From contig NZ_LT906468.1 of assembly GCF_900187125.1 (NCBI RefSeq), positions 2,852,001 through 2,916,000 of the forward strand: a stretch of DNA of 64,000 nt, read 5' to 3'. A model generated the notes under the pieces. The model saw only the letters and a program-made list of their open reading frames with translations, was not told the DNA's origin and did no database searches. Source of the DNA: Sphingobacterium mizutaii. Lineage in GTDB: Bacteria > Bacteroidota > Bacteroidia > Sphingobacteriales > Sphingobacteriaceae. The position numbers and the translations under genes are program-made. This document shows positions 41,497 through 50,878 of the stretch, piece after piece (position 1 is the first letter of the stretch; every line of letters begins with the position of its first letter).

Positions 41497-43793
41497 TGCT
41501 GTACCTTCGGCATTGCCCCCATCTCAAGCCTAAGCGTACCGCCTTTCAAAATATCTGCATGGGAAAGCTGCATCTTCTCCAATGGCTTCCCATTCAAACT
41601 TGCCGCTTGTATATAGATGTTTTCTTTAGCATTATTGGCAGCAATAATATTGAACTGCTTGCCATTATCTAACTTGAATGTTATTTCCTCAAATACCGGA
41701 CTCGTGATTTCATAAACCGGATCTCCAGGTGCAATTGGGTGTATTCCCGATGCTGCAAGGACATACCAAGCCGACATTTGCCCCACATCTTCATTACCAG
41801 TCAAACCCTCCACCTCATTTTTATAGGCATGCTCACAGATGTACCGAGTCCATTTCTGTGTCAATTCGGGCGCGCCCAATCTATTGAACAAGAAGGGAAC
41901 ATGGTGTACAGGCTCATTAGCATGGTTATAATACTTATTCCATAGGAAGTCCTTCGGTGTATTTTCAAAGAATGCCGTCAGGTCCGCCAATACCTTTTCT
42001 CGACCACCCATCAGTTCAACCATTCCCTCTACATCATGCGGCACAAACCATCCTTGCTGGTACGAATTGGCTTCGATACTCCCGTACCATTCCTTTAAGC
42101 GTCCTTCTTCAGGCCATTTCTCCCAAGATCCATCTTTATGTTTCGGACGAAACCAATCCTTCCTGGAATCAAAAATATTCTTGTAGAACTGACCTCTCTC
42201 CATATATTTCTCATAAATATCCTTCTTACCCATATTTTTGGCCATCTGAGCAATGCACCAATCTGTATAGGCATATTCCAAGGTTTCAGAAATACTAAAC
42301 CCTGCTTCCACCGGCACATAGCCTAGATCAGAGTTCCCGAACTTTTCCGAAGTTTTGATCATCAGGTCTAAGGCCTGTTCCTGGTCAAAGCCACGGATCC
42401 CTTTGGCATAAGCATCTGCAATCACAGACAGAGCCGGGTTCCCGATCATACAACCGCTATAAGCATTGAAAAACTCCCAACGCTCTAAATAATTCTTATT
42501 GCTTTGTTGGGCCAAGCTGATCAATGAATTGATTTCTTCATTGACTAGCTTTGGGTTGATAATCGTCTGCAACGGAAACTGACTTCTAAAAACATCCCAA
42601 CCGCTAAAGATCGTCCTTTTGGTAAACCCCTCCGATTCATGGACTTTCCCGTTAGGTCTTGGATAGCGCCCATCGACATCCGTGATGTTCCGAGGGTCTA
42701 TCATCGTATGGTATAGGGCCGTATAGAATATCGATTTTTCGTCTTCCGTACCACCTTTTACATCAATTTTCCCCAGCGCATCATCCCAAGCTTTTTGGGC
42801 CAATTCCTGCATGGTCCTAAAATTCTTGCCTTTCACATCCGCAAAGAAATTATTTTCCGCACCCTGCATATCAGTAAAGGAAATCCCCACTTTTAGCAGT
42901 ACCTGTTCTTGGTCCCGCGTTGGAAATTCAAGGTAAAACCCAACATGATCAGCTTCAACGGCAGAAGCTCCAGGAATAATCTTTGCCTTTTCCAGCATTC
43001 GCTGATATTCCAAACTCGCTACATCCTTATTTTTCCTATCCTGCCCATCAGGCACATCCTGAGCCCAAAATCCATAGTTCAATAGAGGTTTACTAAATTC
43101 CGCATAAAAATAGACAGTATAGTCTGGATGTCCATCTCCATCTCCCCAGCCTCCGCCCGTTGAATCACACTTTATCCATCCTTTGATCGTATTTCCATCT
43201 ACAACCTCGACCGACTGACGAGTCGATGTACCTCCAACCCTCCTTGCTAAATCTATTTGAATCCTTGAGGTATCATTTTCCGGAAATGTAAAGCGGAGCA
43301 TGCCTCCATAGGGAGAAGCTGTAGCTTCAGCCTGGATCTGATAGCGATCCAAGAAAACCGAATAATAACCTGCTTCAGCTTTCTCAGAAGCCTTATCATA
43401 AGTAGATCGATAGCCTTTGATCTCATCCGAATCTTCTTTCCCAGCCACTACATGCAATGGTCCGGTACTGGGCATTACTAAAAAATTCCCCAAATCACCA
43501 TACCATCCCACCCCACTCATCTGCGTAAAGGCAAATCCTTCTATCGTTTTATGTTCATAGCTATAGCCAGACCCATTATCACCACCTGTGATGGTATTGG
43601 GGCTCACCTGTGTCATACCGAATGGAGTGGCTGCCCCTGGGAAGGTTTTCCCAAGGCCATGATAGGAACTTGCCGTATTGGTACTCGCACCTATAAAAGG
43701 ATTCACATATCTTGAAACGCCAACCGTAGTTTGCGCTTGGACAGTAATGGCCAAGCTTACAAAACACAGGGCAGCAAAGGATTTAAATGACAT
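41493..43793 (-). CDS. GH92 family alpha-mannosidase, secreted
   Basis: The 766-residue enzyme has signal peptide MSFKSFAALCFVSLAITVQA. GH92 landmarks are VNPFIGASTN and PGAATPFGMTQVSPNT at the N-terminal beta-sandwich, FSGWDVFRSQFPL in the (alpha/alpha)6 barrel, and the C-terminal GNEDVGQMSAWYVLAASGIH with the acidic catalytic-site residues. GH92 enzymes are calcium-dependent inverting exo-alpha-mannosidases acting on N-glycans or yeast mannan. It is the last gene of an operon with glycerate kinase 40 bp upstream. No SusCD pair is adjacent, so its glycan source is open. Confidence 0.9.
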   Translation of the reverse strand: MSFKSFAALCFVSLAITVQAQTTVGVSRYVNPFIGASTNTASSYHGLGKTFPGAATPFGMTQVSPNTITGGDNGSGYSYEHKTIEGFAFTQMSGVGWYGDLGNFLVMPSTGPLHVVAGKEDSDEIKGYRSTYDKASEKAEAGYYSVFLDRYQIQAEATASPYGGMLRFTFPENDTSRIQIDLARRVGGTSTRQSVEVVDGNTIKGWIKCDSTGGGWGDGDGHPDYTVYFYAEFSKPLLNYGFWAQDVPDGQDRKNKDVASLEYQRMLEKAKIIPGASAVEADHVGFYLEFPTRDQEQVLLKVGISFTDMQGAENNFFADVKGKNFRTMQELAQKAWDDALGKIDVKGGTEDEKSIFYTALYHTMIDPRNITDVDGRYPRPNGKVHESEGFTKRTIFSGWDVFRSQFPLQTIINPKLVNEEINSLISLAQQSNKNYLERWEFFNAYSGCMIGNPALSVIADAYAKGIRGFDQEQALDLMIKTSEKFGNSDLGYVPVEAGFSISETLEYAYTDWCIAQMAKNMGKKDIYEKYMERGQFYKNIFDSRKDWFRPKHKDGSWEKWPEEGRLKEWYGSIEANSYQQGWFVPHDVEGMVELMGGREKVLADLTAFFENTPKDFLWNKYYNHANEPVHHVPFLFNRLGAPELTQKWTRYICEHAYKNEVEGLTGNEDVGQMSAWYVLAASGIHPIAPGDPVYEITSPVFEEITFKLDNGKQFNIIAANNAKENIYIQAASLNGKPLEKMQLSHADILKGGTLRLEMGAMPKVQH

Positions 43794-43833
43794 GGATTGT
43801 TGTTAAGGATTTAACTAAAATATTAATTTGTGT

Positions 43834-44970
43834 TTACTTAAACTGAGCGAGCATCCTTCCTAATTGCAGAGCAGTTCGAACAAGGTTCTTTTCGGTATGT
43901 TCCAAAGACTCCTCCAATTCCTCCGGTTGATTTCCAATTGGCAACAACATCAGAAAATACTCTTGTAGCTCTTTCGAAATCTTCAAAGGAACTTTACCCG
44001 CCAATGCGATACAAGGAATCTGCTTAGCTTTTGCTTTGGCTGCTACCACAATTGGCGCTTTTCCTTCCAGCGATTGACTGTCAATGCTCCCTTCTCCCGT
44101 CATCAGGAGTTGAGCTTGATCTAAAGCAGCGTCAAAACCAGTGAGCTCACAGAAATAAGAAGCTCCTTCTTTCAGCTCGGCATCAAAAAACACCGAAAAT
44201 GCAGCCCCTAATCCTCCAGCAGCCCCTCCAGCTTTCATACTGTTCAATGATTTTTGAACTGTCTTTCTCGTCAACCTGTCAAAGCTTTTCAAAAACTCTT
44301 CCAATTTTTCGATATCTTCTTCACTGGCTCCTTTTTGAGGCCCAAATACCCTTGCGGCACCCTTTGCACCCAGCAATTTATTCTCCACATCACAAAGGAC
44401 CGTAAAGCGACAACCTGCAATACGCTCCTTGAATTCCGAAGTATCTATGCTTTCCACTTTGTCGAAATTATGGGGCAATGGCTGAATCTCATTGCCTTTT
44501 TTATCCCGAAAGACCAAGCCCAATGCTTGCAGCATTCCAATTCCGCAGTCCACAGTCACTGATCCACCTAAACAAATAATAAAATCTTCGACTCCTGATT
44601 CAATCTGTGCTGAAATTAATTGACCTAAGCCCTTGCTGCTTGATTGCAATGGACTCTTCAGTTTGCCCTTGATAGATTTAAACCCAGAGGTCTCAGCTAC
44701 TTCTATGACCGCACATTTCCCAGAATCAATCAAACCAAAACTTGCTTTCGTTTTCCTTAGATAGGCGCCAGCTACTTCCATGCTCTTCATTTCTCCATTC
44801 AATTGTTTGCATATGAGAAAAGAACTATAGTCACCGCCATCGGCAATTGGAAATTTAGAAATTTGGGCTTGGATCCCACTTCCCTTCAGTCCTTTCTCGA
44901 TCGCATTGGCAACTTTATCTGCCTTTAGGCTATTTTTAAAACTATTAGGTGCTATTAAGATGTGGAACAT
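43834..44970 (-). CDS. Glycerate kinase, GarK/GlxK family
   Basis: The 378-residue cytosolic enzyme phosphorylates D-glycerate to 2- or 3-phosphoglycerate. Family motifs are the N-terminal ILIAPNSFKNSLKADKVANA, PIADGGDYSS, the nucleotide-binding IICLGGSVTVDCGIGMLQAL, AAGGLGAAFSVFFDAEL and TGEGSIDSQSLEGKAP. Its ATG overlaps the last base of the upstream hydroxyacid dehydrogenase gene. Together they convert hydroxypyruvate or glyoxylate-derived carbon to phosphoglycerate. Confidence 0.92.
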   Translation of the reverse strand: MFHILIAPNSFKNSLKADKVANAIEKGLKGSGIQAQISKFPIADGGDYSSFLICKQLNGEMKSMEVAGAYLRKTKASFGLIDSGKCAVIEVAETSGFKSIKGKLKSPLQSSSKGLGQLISAQIESGVEDFIICLGGSVTVDCGIGMLQALGLVFRDKKGNEIQPLPHNFDKVESIDTSEFKERIAGCRFTVLCDVENKLLGAKGAARVFGPQKGASEEDIEKLEEFLKSFDRLTRKTVQKSLNSMKAGGAAGGLGAAFSVFFDAELKEGASYFCELTGFDAALDQAQLLMTGEGSIDSQSLEGKAPIVVAAKAKAKQIPCIALAGKVPLKISKELQEYFLMLLPIGNQPEELEESLEHTEKNLVRTALQLGRMLAQFK

Positions 44971-45944
44971 TAAGAATAGACTTCAGGATTCAAACAGGTT
45001 TTCAATTTCTCTCCTTCCACAAAGGCAACAATATTTTCTGCTGCAATCCTTGCCATTCCGCCTCTTGCCTCCATAGTCGCTGAACCTATATGGGGCAATA
45101 CACAGACACGCTCTTGTTTCAACAATGGATTATCTGGCAACATCGGCTCAGGATCTGTCACGTCCAATCCTGCTCCCCAAACTTTCCCCGAACTCAGCGC
45201 TTCATCCAAATCCTGTTCATTGATAAATCCTCCCCTCGCCGTATTTACAATTATTGCATTGCTCTTCATCTGTTCAAAAACCTCCTTATTGAACAACCCC
45301 CTATACTCAGGAGCATAATTGGCATGAATCGACAAAACATCGGATTGGGCCAGTAACTCTTCAAAACTGACATACTTCGCCCCCAACTTTTCTTCTAATT
45401 CTTCATTTCTATTCCTATTATGGTAAATGACCGGCATTTGATAGGCCGCTTGACATTTTATCGCCATCTCATAGCCAATCCTGCCCAATCCAAATACGCC
45501 CAAGGTTTTTCCATAAAGTTCCTGACCAAGGTTTGCTATCGGATTAAAATATTTGAATCGAACCCCAACACGTACTTGGTTGGTATGGAATGATGCCATC
45601 CGCGATACCATCAACATCAACATAAAGGAAATATCCGAAGTAGCCTTGCTCAAAACATCAGGCGTATTGGAAACTGGGATGCCACGTCGGGTAGCTTCCT
45701 CCAAATCGACCTGATCATAACCCACAGAAAACAAGGAAACTGCTTTCACCGATGGGCAGAGATCAAAGAACTTGGCATCGATCTTATAAGCGCCAATATT
45801 CAGGATAGCATCACATTGCTGGCAATAGGATATCCATTCCTCATAGGATATTTCCGGATTCTCAGGCATCAATAAATCTATATCGGGTCTAGCCAGCATT
45901 TCCATGCCCACTTCAGGTATTAGTTTGTTTATGAAGATCTTCAT
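44970..45944 (-). CDS. D-2-hydroxyacid dehydrogenase, glyoxylate/hydroxypyruvate reductase type
   Basis: The 324-residue enzyme has the NAD(P) motif GVFGLGRIGYEM (about 150-161), the catalytic Arg in NTARGGFINEQDL and the Glu/His relay in DVTDPEPML and CVLPHIGSAT. The residues after strand 2 (HNRNRNEELE) favour NADPH, as in GhrB-type enzymes. With the downstream glycerate kinase the likely substrate is hydroxypyruvate or glyoxylate. It is the first gene of the operon; an 8-bp inverted repeat lies 68 bp upstream. Confidence 0.85.
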   Translation of the reverse strand: MKIFINKLIPEVGMEMLARPDIDLLMPENPEISYEEWISYCQQCDAILNIGAYKIDAKFFDLCPSVKAVSLFSVGYDQVDLEEATRRGIPVSNTPDVLSKATSDISFMLMLMVSRMASFHTNQVRVGVRFKYFNPIANLGQELYGKTLGVFGLGRIGYEMAIKCQAAYQMPVIYHNRNRNEELEEKLGAKYVSFEELLAQSDVLSIHANYAPEYRGLFNKEVFEQMKSNAIIVNTARGGFINEQDLDEALSSGKVWGAGLDVTDPEPMLPDNPLLKQERVCVLPHIGSATMEARGGMARIAAENIVAFVEGEKLKTCLNPEVYS

Positions 45945-46358
45945 GTTGAATAGGTTTTTTAAGCAATAAGTTTAATATACTAAAAATGTACGGTTTTTAG
46001 GGAATAGGTCTGAAATCCTAGAGGATTTCTAAACATCCCATACCTTTGATCTTGATTGAATACCGTTACAAATCAAAAGCTTATTTCTCTTCATATTAAT
46101 TTAAAAAAAATGTTTGAACAACTGATCAAAATTGAAAACCGCTTATTCGACAAACAATAATCTTTTGAAAGACATAAAGCCAGCGATTTTCCAGCTTTTT
46201 TGATTATCGTACCTAATATCATTCGGTGAGGCATATTAACTGACCACAACCTTCATATTGCCCAATTATTAAGTTTACATTAACTTTCTGAACCTTAGTA
46301 AATTGAATCAGATCAATTGGTAAATTTATACTAGTAATCAGATAGATAGATTAATATC
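45945..46358. other. Divergent intergenic region
   Basis: About 410 bp hold a perfect 8-bp inverted repeat, GAAATCCT-ag-AGGATTTC, at 46012-46029, upstream of the hydroxyacid dehydrogenase operon and a possible operator. No gene or other repeat is supported. Confidence 0.45.
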
Positions 46359-46607
46359 ATGACACATAAGATTCAAGAATTAAGCGAAGCCGAATTGCTG
46401 AGACGGCTGAGCAGATTGAAGACCTTAACCTCAATTCATGTTATTGCACTAGGTCTTTATTGGGTTTCCTCACTAGCATTAGGTATAGTCGTCGAACATA
46501 TGTATGTCTGGCTCTTCAGCATCATATCCTTTCCCATCCTGATTTTGAATGTGAAAGCCATCAACGAAATAAAAGAAGAATTTGAAATTAGAAAAACTAT
46601 GGTATAA
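46359..46607 (+). CDS. Small membrane protein, 82 aa
   Basis: Not recognised as a named family. A charged N-terminal helix (MTHKIQELSEAELLRRLSRL) precedes two membrane segments (about 25-45 and 49-66), and a charged tail follows (KAINEIKEEFEIRKTMV). The pattern resembles small 2TM redox or stress-induced membrane proteins of Bacteroidota. It is a single gene ending at a strong terminator. Confidence 0.7.
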   Translation: MTHKIQELSEAELLRRLSRLKTLTSIHVIALGLYWVSSLALGIVVEHMYVWLFSIISFPILILNVKAINEIKEEFEIRKTMV

Positions 46608-46682
46608 ATGTGATATGCCGAAGCAATAAACTTTTGATTTCGAGCCGATACGTTTTAATAATTTAGTATTGTTTTTTAATTG

Positions 46683-46718
46683 AAAGAAGGTCAAGTTCCT
46701 ATTGACCTTCTTTTTTTT
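46683..46718 (+). terminator. Terminator of the 82-aa membrane protein gene
   Basis: The 12-bp stem AAAGAAGGTCAA/TTGACCTTCTTT with a 7-nt loop is followed by a T tract. Confidence 0.88.
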
Positions 46719-46900
46719 ACTCTCGACATATTGTCCCTAGGCTTCCCAGACCATGATTAACCTTCTATTGTAACGAAAAACCTAAAGATTGTTACAATCA
46801 AAAATTAAAAATCGCCCTTTATCGAATCTCAATACAGATTTACTTGTTAAGAAAAGTTAAGACTTTAAAAATAGCTTGCAATTCTTATAGATTTGCTTCC

Positions 46901-47530
46901 ATGATTAAACATATGTATTTAAAATTATCAGCTGTTATATTAGGATTAAGCATTTCAGGAAATGCATTAGCTCAAGAATCAGATTCAGTAGTATATAAAG
47001 AAAACAAAGAAAAGGCAATTAAATTTGCTGTTAATAAAAACATCAATGCAGCATTGCCCCTTTTAACTTCATGTTACCAAAAGAACATGGAAGACAAAGA
47101 GGTTCAAACCATGATCTCTGCTTCATTGATCAGCATCGCATCAGACAAGAATAACTTACAAGGTTCATTGGACAGTATTGATTCATGGACTGCCAAGTTC
47201 CCTTTCTTGCAAGAAGACAAACAAGTACGCAAGATATACACCATAAATGCTAACCAACTAGCATTCCTTAGCTTCCAAGAAAAGAACATTGAAAAATCCC
47301 TAGCTTACCATGATTTAGTAATCGAAGAACTTTCAAAAAATCAGGACCTAGGATTAAAAGACAATAAAGATCTTATTTCATTAGCGGTTAGCTTAGCAGC
47401 AGACCAGCTTGAAAAGAAAGAATTCAGGATCGCCAGAAAGATCGCCAGCGAAAGCTTAGCCTATTTCAACGATCCAGAACTCAAAAAGATGTTAAAATAC
47501 ATGGATGATAAAAACTTGGGACTTAATTAA
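46901..47530 (+). CDS. Secreted TPR-like helical protein
   Basis: The start at ATG 46901 (MIKHMYLKLSAVILGLSISG, cleaved near NALAQE) gives 209 residues with a good signal peptide; the upstream TTG extension would bury the signal. The mature part is all-helical with TPR-like spacing (KEKAIKFAVNKNINAALPLL, KNIEKSLAYHDLVIEELSK, KEFRIARKIASESLAYFND). Its role is unknown, probably periplasmic scaffolding. The stop codon lies inside the terminator hairpin at 47518-47535. Confidence 0.7.
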   Translation: MIKHMYLKLSAVILGLSISGNALAQESDSVVYKENKEKAIKFAVNKNINAALPLLTSCYQKNMEDKEVQTMISASLISIASDKNNLQGSLDSIDSWTAKFPFLQEDKQVRKIYTINANQLAFLSFQEKNIEKSLAYHDLVIEELSKNQDLGLKDNKDLISLAVSLAADQLEKKEFRIARKIASESLAYFNDPELKKMLKYMDDKNLGLN

Positions 47531-47544
47531 GTCCCATTTTTTTT
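47518..47544 (+). terminator. Terminator overlapping the stop codon of the TPR-like gene
   Basis: The stem GGGACTT/AAGTCCC with loop AATT is followed by A and eight T. The last codons and the stop (47528-47530) lie within the hairpin. Confidence 0.85.
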
Positions 47545-47740
47545 GTTCTTGTTTTTCTAAACCACAACCAAATCCTAAATTCTTTTCCAGGGATACCATA
47601 TTTAAAATAATTCTGCACTTTTAAGGCAATGTCATTGGATTAATGAAAAAAAGATTCATTGTTACTTTTGGAGCCCAAAAGTAACCAAAACCGACGAAGG
47701 AGCTCACGGATACTAAAAACAACTCGAATCCGTAACGCTT

Positions 47741-47922
47741 CGGCCCATTTAAGGTGGCTTTTCGCACCATCATCCGCACATGGATAGAATGCCTTGTTGT
47801 CGGGAATATCTTTCCATAGATCATCTCCTTTAATAGGATAATCTATTGAAAGCATTCCAAGGCCAATCCCATCGCACAGGGCATCGGCATTCTATCCATT
47901 TTTCCGCCAAGGAAATGGGCCG
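47741..47922. repeat. Nested inverted repeats, about 180 nt
   Basis: The outer arms CGGCCCATTT (47741-47750) and AAATGGGCCG (47913-47922) enclose inner arms ATGGATAGAATGCC (47780-47793) and GGCATTCTATCCAT (47886-47899), all perfect. Between them ATAGAT and ATCTAT pair again. The co-axial nesting suggests one long folded element, either a structured RNA or a defective mobile element. Confidence 0.65.
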
Positions 47923-47995
47923 GGTGCTAAAGGACTTCCTCTGGAAGGATGATGTTTGTAAACTCACTGGGAATACAGAATTCTTGCAAAAAAGA

Positions 47996-48153
47996 ACCCT
48001 GGAAGGGTTCAATTATTTTAGCTAACATGGCACGTTAGCCTCGAAGTCGCGCAAAAACGATGTTCGATTAATCGAACATCGTTTTTGCATTAGCCCTTTA
48101 TTATTCGATACCATTGCTAAAATAATTCATCCCCGCTGGGGATGTATGGCTAA
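47996..48153 (+). repeat. 160-bp palindromic element P, copy 3
   Basis: Same orientation as copy 1: hairpin GAACCCT-gga-AGGGTTC (47996-48012), ATTATTTTAGC (48014-48024), the perfect 38-bp palindrome (48053-48090), GCTAAAATAAT (48118-48128), and ATCCCC-gct-GGGGAT. The outer left hairpin has changed both arms relative to copy 1 while keeping pairing. Confidence 0.85.
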
Positions 48154-48644
48154 AAACACAGTTCTACCAAGCTTGTCATTGGTACGTAGGAAGGATCTCG
48201 TAACTATGCAAACCCCTGTTTTGTTTAAAACCTTATCTAAAATAATTCTACATGATAGGACGGCTTGTCGCAAAAAAGATTTCCTATTCCAGTGTCACCT
48301 TGAGGAACGAAAGGTCTCGGAACCACACAAAAACATAATTCCATTGGCGAACAGGTCCTTGATCTTCGATGAAGAATGACAAAAACATGTTGAGGCATTT
48401 ACGTACAGATTCTTCACTGATCGTTCAGAATCAAAATGCGCTAGAGAGGGATTCTTCGCTGCGCTCTGAATCTATTTTTTTTGAGGTTTTTCAGGAAAAT
48501 ATTTCACCCACTTTGTGGGTTATCCGTTTGAAGATTCGATTTTCTACAAAGATTCCACCCCCTCCTGGGGGTTCATTAAATCATGTAAAAAAATAATGAG
48601 ATAATCAACCTAAAAGGTGAAATGAAGATAGAATATTATGCAGC

Positions 48645-48663
48645 GGGCGTATTCAAAACGCCC
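48645..48663. repeat. Hairpin module, CG variant, copy 1
   Basis: GGGCGTA-ttcaa-AACGCCC. It is the counterpart of the gggctta hairpins with the paired T:A replaced by G:C; this copy has one mismatch at the loop end (A opposite A). Confidence 0.75.
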
Positions 48664-48715
48664 CTACCGTGGATGATGATCTTGGCCCATCCTCTCATCC
48701 CATCCATCCTGGTTC

Positions 48716-48742
48716 AAAAAAAACAACCCCTTTTGGGGGTTG
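48716..48742 (-). terminator. Terminator of htpG
   Basis: On the minus strand CAACCCC pairs with GGGGTTG across a short loop, followed by eight U. It lies about 100 bp past the htpG stop, at the edge of repeat island 3. Confidence 0.8.
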
Positions 48743-48843
48743 CTTTATTATCTATTGAATAGAAATATCTCCTGAAACATGAAACCTTCCTCTTAAAACA
48801 TCAGCAAAGTCTCAAATCTCATATCTCAAATCTCATATCTATC

Positions 48844-50733
48844 CTAAATCAAATCCACGCTTCTCTTCACAAAGGCTGTCAATTCGGCGCCTGTCAATAG
48901 ACCTCTTGACAATAGAGCAAGGTCAAAAGCTTGTTTTGCTAGCTTTTCGCCTTCTTCTTCGGAAGATTCGACAATGCGTTTCACTAATGGGTGGTTTCCA
49001 TTAACCGTCACCTTATAATTATCAGGCAAGGTTCCATAGAATCCCATACCTCCACCAGTTTTAGCCATATCTTTCATACGACGCATAAACTCGTCGATGG
49101 TTACTGCAACAGGCAGGTCATTGGCATTCAAGGCATCCACTTCTACTTTCATATCTGGACGGGAAATCGCTTTCTCAAAAATTCCAGTTGCCTTCTTGCT
49201 CTCATCTTCGCTCAAGGTTTGTTCGATTTTCTCGTCTTTAGCAATCAATTTATCGATTACGTCCGAGTCAACTCGTTTCAACTGAACTTTCTCACCGCCA
49301 TGTTGCTCAACATAGCCTGCAAAATGCGTATCCAAAGGACCATTGAAATTCAATACATCATAACCTTTAGCCAAAGCTGCTGAAATATATCCATCCTGTT
49401 GTGCTTTATCTTGGGTGTACAGGTAGATAATGTTGCCATCTTTGTCGACCTGGATATCCTTAACCTTTTCGTAGTACTCCTTGAAGGTGTAGTATTCATT
49501 GTTCACATTCTGAAGCAAGCAGAAATCATTGGCTTTTTCAGCAAATTTCTCATCGCTTAGCATACCGTACTTAATGAACAAACTGATATCTGACCATTTT
49601 TCTTCAAAGCCTTTACGGTCTGATTTAAAGATCTCGTTCAATTTATCAGCCACCTTCTTAGTGATATAGTTATTGATTTTCTTGACATTGCTGTCTGCTT
49701 GCAAGAAAGATCTTGAAACGTTCAATGGAATATCTGGAGAATCAATCACCCCTTGCAATAACATCAAGAATTCAGGAACGATGTCTTTTACCTCATCGGT
49801 AATGAACACCTGTCTTGAATACAATTGGATCTTATTGCGTTGGATTTCCAATTCGTTCTTGATTTTTGGGAAGTACAAAATACCAGTCAAATTGAATGGA
49901 TAATCTACATTCAGGTGGATCCAGAACAAAGGTTCGTCCATGGAATGTGGATACAGTTCATGGTAGAACTTCAAATAATCTTCATCAGTCAATTCTGATG
50001 GCGATTTTGTCCATGCAGGATGCGTATTGTTGATAATATTGGGAACCTCTACGGTCTTGTATTTTGGCTTACCTTCTTCATCTTCACCATCAGGTTCAGA
50101 CTCTGATTTCATTCCAAACTGGATTGGAACTGGTAAGAACTTACAGTATTTATTTAATATCTGTTGGATTCTTTGTTTTTGAAGGAATTCCAAAGACTCA
50201 TCATTGATATGTAAGATTACATCGGTTCCTCGTGTGGTTCTACTACCTGCAGAAATCTCATAGGAAGTCGATCCATCACAAACCCAATGTGCTGCCTCTG
50301 CTCCTTCTTGATAAGAAAGGGAATCAATCTCAACCTGATCAGCCACCATAAATGCAGAATAAAAACCAAGACCAAATCGACCAATGATCTCATTGGCGTC
50401 GTTGGCTTCTTTAAATTTCTCCATGAATTCAGTTGCTCCAGAAAAGGCAATCTGATTGATGTATTTTTTGATTTCTTCAGCTGTCATACCAATACCGCTA
50501 TCCGAGATGGTAATGGTTTTTGCTTCTTCATCAACTTTTACTTGTACCGTTAGGTCACCTACTTCGCCATTATATTGACCTAAAGAAGCTAATCTTTTGA
50601 TTTTTTGGGAAGCATCCACGGCGTTGGAAACAAGCTCGCGTAAAAAAATTTCGTTATCTGAGTATAAGAACTTCTTAATCACCGGGAAGATATTCTCGGT
50701 ATGAATTGAAATAGTGCCTTTCTCTTCTTGCAT
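48844..50733 (-). CDS. htpG: Chaperone protein HtpG (Hsp90)
   Basis: The 629-residue cytosolic ATP-dependent chaperone has the GHKL ATPase domain (about 1-230) with FLRELVSNAVDAS, ITISDSGIGM and IGRFGLGFYSAFMVAD. The middle domain has LYSRQVFITDEV and GVIDSPDIPLNVSRSFLQ with the catalytic-loop Arg, and a short C-terminal dimerisation domain ends the protein. The length is that of standard bacterial HtpG. It is a single gene with its own terminator. No recognisable heat-shock element was seen upstream. Confidence 0.97.
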   Translation of the reverse strand: MQEEKGTISIHTENIFPVIKKFLYSDNEIFLRELVSNAVDASQKIKRLASLGQYNGEVGDLTVQVKVDEEAKTITISDSGIGMTAEEIKKYINQIAFSGATEFMEKFKEANDANEIIGRFGLGFYSAFMVADQVEIDSLSYQEGAEAAHWVCDGSTSYEISAGSRTTRGTDVILHINDESLEFLQKQRIQQILNKYCKFLPVPIQFGMKSESEPDGEDEEGKPKYKTVEVPNIINNTHPAWTKSPSELTDEDYLKFYHELYPHSMDEPLFWIHLNVDYPFNLTGILYFPKIKNELEIQRNKIQLYSRQVFITDEVKDIVPEFLMLLQGVIDSPDIPLNVSRSFLQADSNVKKINNYITKKVADKLNEIFKSDRKGFEEKWSDISLFIKYGMLSDEKFAEKANDFCLLQNVNNEYYTFKEYYEKVKDIQVDKDGNIIYLYTQDKAQQDGYISAALAKGYDVLNFNGPLDTHFAGYVEQHGGEKVQLKRVDSDVIDKLIAKDEKIEQTLSEDESKKATGIFEKAISRPDMKVEVDALNANDLPVAVTIDEFMRRMKDMAKTGGGMGFYGTLPDNYKVTVNGNHPLVKRIVESSEEEGEKLAKQAFDLALLSRGLLTGAELTAFVKRSVDLI

Positions 50734-50878
50734 ATGATTGTTATTTTATTTTTTAAGATTTATACATTTCCGTAATCAACTTATATTCCAATGTTATTTT
50801 TAAGTCAAATTGACAGCTTATTCTGAAATTTTTACACAATTGGCTATTTTTGACTTAAAAAACAGGTTAAATCTTCAG

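Larger units (their letters stand above)
47545..48715. other. Repeat island 3 (no genes)
   Basis: The island holds nested inverted repeats (47741-47922), element P copy 3 (47996-48153), the CATAATTCCATTGGCGAAC and GATTCTTCAC modules also seen in island 1 (48327-48435), a gggcgta hairpin (48645-48663) and the inverted CCATCCTGGTTC module just before the htpG terminator. ORFs within it follow the repeats and are not called. Confidence 0.72.

Noticed and set aside
47621-47855. ORFs of 67 and 71 codons on the minus strand in island 3
   Set aside because: They overlap each other in two frames across the nested inverted repeats and have no domain or signal features.
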